Shown: positions 22,303 to 32,066 of the stretch, one piece after another
Position numbering within the stretch: the stretch's first letter is position 1
How the letters are laid out: every line of letters begins with the position of its first letter
Assembly (NCBI GenBank): GCA_016858145.1
Contig: JAEHOE010000012.1
Location: 1,550,001-1,614,000, forward strand
DNA from: Edaphochlamys debaryana
Lineage: Eukaryota; Chlorophyta; Chlorophyceae; Chlamydomonadales
Direction: 5' to 3'
Length of the DNA: 64,000 nucleotides
Notes under the pieces: model-generated
The model's input: the letters and a program-made list of their open reading frames with translations, nothing else
What the model was told of the DNA's origin: nothing
Database searches by the model: none
Program-made: the position numbers and the translations under genes

Positions 22303-25300
22303 ATGCGCCTGCGCCTGCGCCTCGCGCTCATGTTAGCCCTCGTATTGGGGCTGACTGTTGACGGACGGGTCCTGGTGGTGCAGCAGGTCCGCGAGTCCTC
22401 GCCCCGAATCAGCATGGCGCTTGGTTGCTGCCGCTGCAGCTCAAGCTGCAACCCACGCTGAGCCCTTCCCTGCTTGCTCACAGGCCTCCTCTATGAGCGA
22501 TGGTGGCATGATGTTTATGATTTCCGAGGAGCAGAGTGCATTCCCCGAGGCCCAGGGCCCCGAGGACTCGCAGCAGTCGGCGGAGCTCATCATCGGGACT
22601 CCCTTCTCGTCCTTTTACTCGCCGTTTGCCTGGCAAGTGGCGTGCGCCAGCAAGGGCAGTCCGGGCGCCGGGCTAGCACGCGCGAGAGCCCGTTTGAGGG
22701 CCTTGAGCAATTGTGCTTGCCCTGTATATCGAGGGCTCAGTCGCGCAGTGTGGTGCGGAGGTGTGGTTGCGAAGACATTCCTCATGCCCAGCCTCATGCC
22801 CCTCCTGCTACCGTTATCCACAGGTTTCAGCAGCAGCTGATGATTGTGGATGCGCTGCAGCGGGCGGCATTCGCGGGTCTGGGGCCGGCGTTCCTGGAGG
22901 AGTCGGAGTCGGCGGTTGAGCCCAGCCAGGCCGACATGCTCCGGAAGGTTGGATGCGCTCGCATGCGGGCGTCCATGGCGCAGAAGGTGCAGCAGCAGTC
23001 GATGATGGAGGTGAGCAGGGGCTGTTGCACGGCTCGGAAGGGCAGGGGGGGTGGGGGGATGAGGGGTGGGGCGGGGTGGGGTGGGGCGGGGTGGGGTGGG
23101 GTGGGCCGGTGAAGGACGCCGAGCGTGTCAACGCTTCCCTGGCGTGGTTGCGCACCCTTCCGTAGAACTCGCGCCTTGCAACCATCAAGCGGCACTCGGT
23201 ATCTGCAGTCATGTACTGCATTTGGCCGACGGCAAGGGAGTACGGCCTCCCTCGTGACGTCCCGGAGGACCGGTTGGCAGGCAAAATGCAGCCTAACAAA
23301 CTGCACCTGCACCGTACTGCACGGCGGTCCGGCCTCCCACGCACCGCCAGCTCGTGCATGCCTGCACCCCACACCAACCTCTCCCGCGACAACCAACCCT
23401 CGACTCCTTCCCCCACCGCGTGCGCGTCCCGCGCATCCCTCCCAACCCCCTCATCCCCGCCCCTGCTGTTCTTCCCCCACACAACACCTCCCCCCCTGCC
23501 CCACCCACCCCCGCCCCAGGGCGCGAGCACCAGCGCCAGCGCCGCCGCCTACCCCACCGGCGCCTCCTCCTCCGCCTCCTCCTCCTCCGCTGCCGCCACG
23601 GCCTTCCTGGTGGACCCCACCTACCACGAGTTCTATGAGGACTACGAGCGGGTGGAGCCGGCGGCCGCCGTCAACCCCCAGCTGTACGGCGGCCGGGGTG
23701 CGGGCGCGGGCGTGGGCGTGGGCGTGGGCGTGGGCCCAGGCGGGGGCGCCATGGAGCAGGGTGCCGTGTCGGAGCAGGCCACCGACCAGGCCGCGGACCG
23801 CATCGTGGCGCTGCTGCAGAACGCGTACGGCCAGTACCTGGCGTACGGCGACGACGCGGTGGCGCAGCCGCACGCGGGCAGTGCGGCCAAGGCGCGGCAT
23901 GGGAAGGGCTCTGGCAGCGCCGCGGCGGTGCTGGAGAACAGCTGGTGAGGGCGGGGTGGGTGGAGTCAGCAGCTGGCTGTCTGCCGGCAGGGACCTGTGC
24001 GGTACTCGGCCGTCTTTGGGGCCCGGAGGGTGGTTTCAGAGGGAAGTGTCTTAACTCAGCGCTTCGTGAGAGGGGCTTTTGTGCGTTTAGAAGCCCTATG
24101 GTGGCAGGGGCCTTGACGTCGCCCGCCCCCTTGACCCGGACTTCACCCTGCCCCTTGACCCGCATTCGCGCTGCCCCTCACCCAGGTACGAGGTCTTCAA
24201 CAAGCAGCTGTACGAGGACGACTCGTACGACGAGTACGAGGTGGTTACGGACGATGATGACGAGGAGTACCTACTGGACAGCCTTTTCTACGACGACAAT
24301 GAGTATACCGAGGACGACGAGTACGACGATGACTACACCTTTACGCTGGAGTACGACGAGGACCTCGAGTCCGAGTACCGCGAGGTGAGACCAACGGCGC
24401 GCACGGGTACAGCACTACAGCTACCGCTATCCCAAACACACAGCGCACTGAGGCAGGCAACCGCAGCCGCACGGCGCAGGGCGTTAAACTGACGTACCGG
24501 CGAGGCCTGGCCCTGACACGTCCGCCGTCCTGTTCCGCGCTCCTGCCCCCTGTTCGCCTGTCCTATCGCGCAGGCTCTGGACCTGGCGGACTCGCTGCTG
24601 TCGGAGCTGGGCTCTCTGGACGATGCGGACGAGGAGTGGGCCGACTACCTGCAGTCCGCCTACGAGTACTACACCTACGACGAGCCGGTGGGTGCGGGCG
24701 GTGGCCGTGGAGGGGCACACGCAGGGCTCCCTTCAGCCGGGGGTTTGGGTCCGTGGGGCACAGCGTGCTGGTGGCGGAGGAGGAGGCGGTCATTGGCACT
24801 GGCGGCGCAACAGCAAGGGCAGCACCGAGAGGACACACCACATCAAACCGGCGCCGGGCCACGCCCCGCTCTGGAGGCGCCCTTGCAAGGTTGCAACCTC
24901 TTTTCTTGGGTGGGGAGCGCTGCGGCTGAGAGGGGTCTTCGCGCTTGCTGCCGGGTCTACAATTGCAGTACCTGGTCTTCGTGGATGCGTCGGGGGCGGA
25001 GGCCGCCCTGGCCGAGGCGTCCATGCTGCGGCCGCCCAACCCGCTCGAGGTGCTGGCGCACCTGGCGGAGCTGCTCGCATGGTCGCACGCCGCCGACGGC
25101 GCCGTACAGATCGTGCAGTACAACGTGCAGGACGCGGACGGCGTACAAGTAGGGCCGACGTGTCGCGCCGCGGGCTCATAGTGTTGTCTCTGTGCGCTTG
25201 GCGGGAGGCGGCGTGGAGACAGGGGTGCCAGCAGGGGACAGCCTGCGGGCCTCAGCCCTCGGCGCATGCGCAGCACTCCCTCACCTGGAGCTGGTGGCCT

Positions 25301-26072
25301 GAAGGGGGTTCATACTCGGGTTCTTAGCTGACTCCCAAGGCCTTCCCCTGCCGGTCCCGCCCCACTCAGGTGCAGCACACCACGTTCATGTACCCCGCCG
25401 AGGACGCCTGGGAGCCACTGCCCGGCGAGCCGTGGGTTGGCCTGCAGCCCTCGCCCGGCCTGGAGGTAAGGCCTGCTCCCGCTCACGCATCCGCCCGCGA
25501 CTGCCGCGACGCCCCATGTCCTGCTTGCCGACTGTGTGGCCCCGACAGCCATCCGTGGTGCTAAGGAGCCCTCCAGAAGCAGCTACCGCAGACTCGAGGC
25601 ACCCCTCATGCGACGCCCCCCACGGGCGGCCTCTCGTAGCGAAAGCAGTTGCCCTGTCGAGCATCTTCCCCTCTCTCTCCCTCTGCTGAACCCTCCGCCT
25701 CCCACCCCTCCCCCCCACACCTGCCCGGCGCCAGGTCGAGGATGACCTGGACCTGTCCTGGTTCTCGCCCGACGGCAGCGTCAACTGGGGCCTCATCATG
25801 CTGTGCATCCTGGCGGCCGGCACGCTGGCCGTGCTGTGCGGCTTCGTGGTGTCCTTCATCGCGCTGCGCCGCAGCATGGGCGCCACGTGGGTGTTCGTGC
25901 CCTGCCGCGCGCCGCGCCGCGCCGGCAAGGGCTGCGGCGACGCCGAGGACCTGGACGCGCCGCTGGTGCTGCAGGCGGAGGAGTGCTACGGCGGCGTGCC
26001 CGTGGAGAGCGCGGCCGCGTACGTGCCCCCGGTGCTCCCGAACGAGAGCGTGGCCAAGGCCCTGTACAACTA
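22303..26072 (+). CDS. Type I membrane protein, acidic Tyr-rich lumenal domain
   Basis: Nine exons with consistent phases: 22303-22386, 22484-22636, 22831-23010, 23520-23944, 24186-24384, 24574-24687, 24969-25148, 25370-25465 and 25735-26072; about 590 residues. The first 28 codons form a signal peptide (MRLRLR, then LALMLALVLGLTV). The exon 4 part is low-complexity (Ser/Ala, then a GVGVGVGVG run). Exons 5 and 6 are extraordinarily acidic and Tyr-rich (YEDDSYDEYEVVTDDDDEEY and similar). A single transmembrane helix WGLIMLCILAAGTLAVLCGF lies in exon 9, followed by basic residues (ALRRS, CRAPRR) that predict a cytosolic tail of about 75 residues. No family is recognised. A secretory-pathway or plasma-membrane place is inferred from topology only. 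Confidence 0.75.
23040..23108 (+). repeat. GGGGTGGGGC tract in intron
   Basis: Near-uninterrupted GGGGT/GGGGC pentamers in intron 3 of the membrane-protein gene. The plus (sense) strand has many G4 runs and could form G-quadruplexes in DNA or pre-mRNA. Confidence 0.7.
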
Positions 26073-26506
26073 GGGGCACACCCGTGGGGTGATGGTGCAT
26101 GGTGGAGGGAGCTGCTGGAAATTGCGGGTGCAGGTGTTGCGTCAGGGGATGCATTCGGAGGTCAGGAGGGCCGAGTTTTGGGGTGTTCCATGATCGTTGG
26201 GCTTTGGTGCGCGCATGCGTGCGTTGGTAGTTGCGGGACGCTCAGAGGCCATCCGTCTTGGGCCGACTCGAGGAGCGTTTCCTTCAGCAGTCTTGCGTAC
26301 GTGATCCCTTCCAATGTACGGTAGGTGGGGTTTGCACCCCAAGGTAGACAATGGGACAGTGACGACGTAGTGCTGGACCCACCCAAGTTCTTCTTTCTTC
26401 CCCACTTCGCAGGCAGGTCGTGTATTTTAGATGCTAAGGGAAGGGGAGCTTCACTTAGAAGCCACACGTCTCCGTTCCACGCTTGACCAGTGTAGTTGCG
26501 AACATT

Positions 26507-26511
26507 TGTAA
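26507..26511 (+). promoter_or_regulatory. TGTAA polyadenylation motif
   Basis: TGTAA 435 bp after the stop of the membrane-protein gene, a plausible chlorophyte poly(A) signal. Confidence 0.35.
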
Positions 26512-27353
26512 TGACTCATGCGCCCTGCTGTCTCTTCGTCACTTGCCCCAACGGCACGCACCGGAAGGCGGCGCCCGCTCTGCGTCCATTGAGGTCCTTG
26601 ACCGCACGGCCGCACCCGGGGCGGGCCCCGGCAGGCCGTCACAGCCCCAGTACATGACGGAGCCAGCTTGGTAGGGCAGCCGCCTGCACGCAGCTGATCC
26701 AGGCATCCAGGCATCCAGCACGGCGGGCGCCCTTCGCAACGCGTGATGGACAGCGTAGCCAGGCGTAGCGCGCACACCACTACGCTTGTCATGTCACTGA
26801 CACGTGACACCGCAGACACCCTCTTGTCCTCAACGCGTGCTGCTCCATGTGGCCGTTAGTCAGTCCTCGCTCCTCGGGCACCGAAGGCTTGAGGTGAGGT
26901 GGGCAAGTAAGTGTTGAAGCTTCTGAAGCATGGTCAGGTGCCAGCGCGTGTGGTTGGGGGGAAGCGCGGAGTCGACAACCTGCCCGCGCCTCTCCCGCCG
27001 GATCCGAGGCATCCGAGCTCGCGTACAGCCGTGCAGGCGTTGAGACGATGTTGTCAAGGGTTGGGGACGCCTTGACAGGGCGGGGAGGCGCTGGGCGAGC
27101 GCTGGGCAGTCTGGGAGAGGCCAGGGAGAGGCGGGGGCGCGGGAGCGCGACACGATGCCGTATACGCAGGTCTAAGGGTGCCCGCGCCTGGTCCCATGCA
27201 AGCACACCAACCTGGTCCTCACCGCAACCTAGCGTCTTGACAAGACCTGCGAATCCAGTAGCTTTGTGCCGCAAGCGATATCGCCATCCTCACAAGCGAG
27301 AGTTGACTTGACAGAAAGCACACCCCCTTGCGCATTCTGCGTTTTTAGCAACC
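26512..27353. other. Intergenic, upstream of dynein light chain
   Basis: No gene seen. It should contain the promoter and 5' UTR of the Tctex-type light chain that starts at 27354. Confidence 0.4.
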
Positions 27354-27707
27354 ATGGACGAGGATGTTGCTTTCGATGGGCTCGCGGAGGATGACCTTAT
27401 GGACGACGCGGAGGTCGACACCATGGTCCGCGAGTCTATCAACGCGGCCATCGGGGATAACCAATTCATCCACAACAAGATAGACTCGTGGAGCAACAAC
27501 ATCGTGGAGGGCTGCCTAAAGCGGCTAGCGGCGATGAACAAGCCCTTCAAGTACATTGTGACGTGCAACCTCACGCAAAAGGCCGGAGCAGGGCTGCACG
27601 CTGCGAGCTGCGCAAGATGGAATGAGAAGACGGACGGGAAGCTGACGGTACAGTGGGAGAACAACACGATGATCGTGCTGGTCAGCGTGTACTGGCTCGC
27701 GGTCTGA
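27354..27707 (+). CDS. Tctex1-type dynein light chain
   Basis: An uninterrupted 117-codon gene. The protein matches the DYNLT/Tctex1 family in length and order: an acidic N-terminus (MDEDVAFDGLAEDDLMDD), a helix VRESINAAI, then a second helix through WSNNIVEGCLKRLA. The core signature LNKPFKY-VTC appears as MNKPFKYIVTCNLTQKAGAG. It closes with strands around LTVQWENNTMIVLVSVYWLA. These light chains dimerise and bind dynein intermediate chains. In green algae members sit in inner and outer flagellar arms as well as cytoplasmic dynein or IFT, and the sequence alone does not say which. The lack of introns is unusual next to its neighbours and might reflect a retrocopy or simply a short gene. ATG context is CAACCATGG. 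Confidence 0.9.
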   Translation: MDEDVAFDGLAEDDLMDDAEVDTMVRESINAAIGDNQFIHNKIDSWSNNIVEGCLKRLAAMNKPFKYIVTCNLTQKAGAGLHAASCARWNEKTDGKLTVQWENNTMIVLVSVYWLAV

Positions 27708-28450
27708 GCAGGCAGGGCAGGGCAGCGACGCTTGGGGTTAGCGGGTGGGGAGGGGGGGAGGCTCCTGCGGGGGGAGGGGACGGGACATGTCCTCGGGGGA
27801 CTAGGAGGGCTGCTGGGCCGCGGGGCACGGCCCGGACAGGCCGCTAGCTTGCAGGACTAAGCACATTAACTACTAGACCGCGCACAGGCAAGTCTGCCTA
27901 GCACTGCTGACTTGTGGGGCCTCTCTCAAGACGGGCGGCCCTTGGACGGCGGAGGAGGCTGTATCGCGTTGAGTGGATCAGTTCACCACCGAACGGCCCT
28001 TGTAGTTCTCGCCTGAGCCTGGTTCATGTTGGACTTGACCATTGTAAAGGCAGCCTGTATGACTTCTAGTGGATTTTGTCAGGCGAGCGGCGACGGGGCG
28101 GAGGATGAAGAGAGACGGCGCACATGCCAAAGGGTTACGGGCGGATGGCACGCGGTCTAGGGCCCTCGGGTAGGCATGCAGGCAGTGTGTGGTGTGAAGC
28201 TGTGTATCCCGCAAGTGGACTGGTCAATTATGATGTGCTTGCGACGTTCCCGGCGGCTTGGCTGGTGTGGTTCGAGGCCGGGCCGGCCGCGGGCCCCACG
28301 GAGGCCGTGGGGTTCGCCCTGGTTCGTGCCGTGTGCCAGACCCCATTCACGGTGTTGTCCCCTCGAGCTTTCTCCTGACCAGACGGGTAAGCCATATAGT
28401 GTAAAACTCAATCTACATTACTCTTGCTGCCTTCTTCCTCGCCTCGTGGC
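27708..28450. other. Intergenic; TGTAA motif at 28043
   Basis: Holds the 3' UTR of the dynein light chain, with a TGTAA poly(A) motif at 28043-28047, and the promoter of the methyltransferase gene. No exon could be supported. Confidence 0.4.
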
Positions 28451-31146
28451 ATGCGAGCCACGATGGCTGCCCTACTGCTCAACGTCCGCGTTTGTGGCTC
28501 CAGCCAATTACTTAGCCGTTCTACTGCCAGTAGTAGCACGCCTCTCGTCCCTCGCGCGGCAGTTGCGTCTCTGGCGCGGACGTGGCCGCCGCTCAGCGAC
28601 CTCGCGCGCTGCAACTCGTCAGCGGAGACCTGCAGCACCTCCTATGCTAGCAGCGAGCAGTCGTGGCTCATGCTTCGGGGGCCTTCGGGCATCAGCGGTC
28701 GGCACCTCTCGCCCCGCCGCTCCCTCAGCACGCGCACGGTGCCCCGCGCCACGGGCTCCGAAGCCGCCAGCGCTCCCGCGGAGAAGACCGATGAACCAGT
28801 GCCAAAGGCCACAAAGGGGCCCAAGCAGCGGATGAGGTGTGTTGGGGTTGTGTCGAGTAGGCACCAAGGGGTTCAGGCGGATTCGGGTCTGGTGCACATC
28901 AGAGGGCCACAAGCCGACACGGGGCTGGCCCCAGCGCCGCCGCCGCTGAGCCGGGCAGACACCAGGGCCTGCGGAAAGGCAGGTGCCACCGACGTAGCCT
29001 CACATATACAGCAAGGTACCTTGCTTACCCTTGCTCCCTGACCCGGGCAGGCTGGACGAGTACTGCATGACTCTGGCCCCTCAGGTGGGGAGTCGACGAC
29101 GCTGGGGGGTGGGGGGCGGAGCCGGCCAGTCCATTCAGCCTCCAAGACATGCCATGACTTCCCTTCCCTTCATCTCCTATCTCCACGTGCAGTTCAGCCG
29201 AAACGTCATCCAGTCCTTCATCCTGCAGGGCAAGGTGGGCAGCGGCGGGCAACGCCGCTCGGCCGGGCTTGCACCTTAAGCTGAGAACGCTCTGGCCCCG
29301 GCCTAGCCCGCACCTGCATCATGACCCGGGCTGATGCCGCCCGCTCCTGACCGTGTACCCCGTCCCTTGCCCCAGGTCCGCGTGGGGGACAAGGTGGTTA
29401 CTAAGGCTGGTACGCCAGTGGTGGTGGGCCCGGGCGGGCCTGTGGTGGTCATCGACAGCGAGCAGCCGCGCTACGTGTGCCGCGCGGGTCTCAAGCTGGA
29501 GAAGGCGCTGGAGCACTGGGGCATAGACGTCAGGTGGGTGGTGCTGACTGGCAGCTCAAGCGGCGCTGCAAGAGCGCCAGGCGACGCGGACGCAAGCAGC
29601 GGAGCGGTGGTGCTGCTGGACGTGGGGCAGGTCATGAGAGACACCTAACGGGCGTGCAGCACATGGGGCGGGGACTGTAAGCTGTGACAGCGTGCCACGC
29701 CACCTCCTGCGTCGCCCTGGGCATGACTCTCGCCCCGCTTGTGTGTCGCCTCTGTGCTCTGTCCCCGCAGCGGGCTGACGGTGCTGGACTCGGGGCAATC
29801 CACTGGCGGCTTCACGGACTGCCTCCTGCAGCACGGGGCGGCAAAGGTGGGGGGGGACCAGGGGGAGGGGGCTGGGCGGCCACAGCCGACAGGGCGGTCC
29901 AGTGCGAACGCGCACGGCAGACCCTCACGCCTCGCTCCAGGCTGAGGCGTTCAACCAGTGTTGTGCCCGGGCCTTACCTGGATCCAGGTGTACGGCATCG
30001 ATGTGGGTCATGGCCAGCTGGCCGACAAGATCCGCCACGACGAGCGGGTGGTGGTGATGGAGAAGTTCAACCTGCGCCACCTGCAGCCCCAGCACCTGCC
30101 CGAGCTGGTGAGCTTGCCCCCCCTTCCATGACACTCCTTTCGGCGCCTGTAACGGCTGCGCGCCGTCGTCACTGCCGCTGCTCACGACCTTCACGCCTCT
30201 AGCACACCCGCATACCAGCTGCTTCGCCCCTCTCCCTAAGCGCGCCGCATCACAGGCTTGGTGCGAAGAGCCCCGCTCGTGCCCCCCCCACTCCCCCGTC
30301 TTCCCTTATCCCGACCCCACGTGACCTCAACCTCGGACCTGCAGGTGGACATGGCCACGCTGGACCTGTCCTTCATCAGCCTGCTGCTGGTCATCCGCGG
30401 CGTCACCTCGGTGCTCAAGCCGCAGGGCCGCCTGGTGGCGCTCATCAAGCCGCAGTTCGAGGCGGGGCGCAGGCAGGTCGGGCCGGGAGGCCTGGTCAAG
30501 GACCCCAAGGTGAGCAAGGCAGGAAGAAGGGGTCAGCGATGCGATTGGGTCAGGGATGGATGCCGTGGCGTGCACCACACAGCTGTGGCAGGCAGCGTGC
30601 AGGGCCTGTGGGCAGAGCACCCCCGCAAGCACTGTGCCCCAGACGCTCAGCCGACGCTAGCCTCTCTGCCCGCGTTGCGCCAGGGACCAACGCTACTTCG
30701 TTACTTCTTTCCTGCACACGCGCCCCCAACGAAATGCGACGCCATGACTCCGCGGCACTACGCCCCGTTGTCTATAATAACCCCAGGTGCACGCCGAGGT
30801 CATTGAGCGCATCACGACCGGCATCGCGGCGCACGGCTACGAGCTGCTGGGCGTGACGGAGAGCCCCATCAAGGGCGACCGCTCGGGGAACACCGAGTTC
30901 CTGGCGCACTTCCTGCGGCGGCCGGAGCTGGCCAAGGAGGCCGTGGCGGGCGCTGCCGTGCAGGCGGCGGAGGCGGAGCAGGCGGAGGGCAGCGAGGCGG
31001 CGGGGGAGGCGCCAGGGGATGGTGCGACTGGGGCGGGGGCGCAGGGGCAAGGGGAGGAGGGGAGAGGACGGGGGAGCGGGGCGGAGGCAGGGGAAGGAGG
31101 GAAGGGGGGCCAGCGGGTGCGCAAGGGCCGTCGTGGGAGGCTGTGA
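28451..31146 (+). CDS. TlyA-family S4/FtsJ rRNA 2'-O-methyltransferase, organelle-targeted
   Basis: Eight exons: 28451-28837, 29050-29083, 29192-29235, 29376-29533, 29771-29847, 29988-30108, 30345-30509 and 30787-31146. ATG 28451 or 28463 opens a Ser/Arg/Ala-rich presequence of about 110 residues, low in acid, typical of plastid or mitochondrial import. An S4 RNA-binding fold spans exons 2-4 ([30 protein letters not shown]). An FtsJ-like SAM-dependent domain follows: [13 protein letters not shown], motif [31 protein letters not shown], then [14 protein letters not shown], a catalytic-region KPQFEAG and the terminal GNTEFLAHF. Bacterial TlyA enzymes methylate 16S/23S rRNA, so the likely substrate is organellar rRNA. 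The last about 70 residues are a low-complexity Gly/Ala/Glu then basic tail not usual for the family. Confidence 0.85.
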
Positions 31147-31317
31147 GGGGCTGTGATGGTCACGGCCGCCCTGCTGCGTACGATGGGACATTGGATGCGC
31201 GGGCTCCGTGGGACGTGACGGTGGGCATACCCCTGTGAGTCCCGTCAAAGCAGAGCCGACTTGACCTGACTTGACGGTCAACGACCCTCATGCTGGCGCC
31301 TGGGGTTGCCTTGACGG

Positions 31318-31830
31318 TCAATGATTCTTATGCTGGCTACTGGCTACTGGTTCCTGGCGGAGTGCGGCTGCAGCAACGCCAGAGGAGTACAAAGCGCTAC
31401 GAATGTAAACGGGTGTGACGAAACGCGCAGCCACGAAGCCATAAGGTCAAGGGGCTCACCAGCGAACCAGGACTCAGCTCACGGGCCACGAGCTGGCCCA
31501 CCCTCCTCGAGTCACATCTTGCACACGCGCCTCGATGCCACATCCGGCCTGACCAGTCTCATTCCGTTCCATGGGCAATGACCCTTACGCCTGCCCTTGG
31601 GGTTACCGGGCTGCTGATTTCTGGCGGAGACGACGCGGAGTGCCGCTGCAACTGTAAACCGGGTTGACCAAGAGCGGTTATGGAGCCAGACTCCGCACGC
31701 TCCGTCCTTACAGCCGACCATGCACGGAGGTCGGGGGCTCACCAGCGAACCGAGACTCAGCTCACGAGGCACAAGCTGGCCCACCTTCCTCTCGATTCAC
31801 ACCTAGTGCATACACGCCTCGATGCACGTC
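31318..31830 (+). repeat. Diverged tandem duplication, two units of about 230-260 bp
   Basis: Unit 1 (about 31318-31545) and unit 2 (about 31571-31830) share in order tggcggag...gcggagtgc, aatgtaaac/actgtaaacc, ggggctcaccagcgaacc, gactcagctcacg, agctggcccacc and cacgcgcctcgatgc/cacgcctcgatgc. It is intergenic between two converging genes, so it may lie in their 3' UTRs. Confidence 0.7.
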
Positions 31831-32066
31831 CCGTCCAGACGCGCAACAAGGCCAACCGAGCAGCACGGCACCTGGTAGCTCGAATTGCACGCAATCATCT
31901 CATTCACAGCCCGGCCGCATGCCGCTTCCTACCTCCCATCCTGCATCCACCCCACTGGCCCTGCCACCACCTCGTCACCGCCCCGCGCCAGCCACCCATA
32001 CTACCCTGCGCCCCCGGCCTGCTAAGCTCCCTCCCCTCTGCGCATTTCTCCCCTGCGGCCCGCGGC

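Noticed and set aside
22630..22830. GC-AG intron (TG|GCAAGT) in the membrane-protein gene
   Set aside because: A GT-AG solution (CAA|GTGGCG ... TTTCAG|CAGCAG) keeps frame equally well and is simpler.
27845..27890. Minus-strand GGTCTAGTAGTTAA resembling a tRNA D arm
   Set aside because: No T arm or acceptor partner on either side within 150 bp.
28266..28276. B-box match GGTTCGAGGCC on the plus strand
   Set aside because: No A box or cloverleaf upstream; likely chance in GC-rich DNA.
28124..28378. Open frame upstream of the methyltransferase
   Set aside because: No motif, no conserved start context, and it lies where promoter and UTR are expected.
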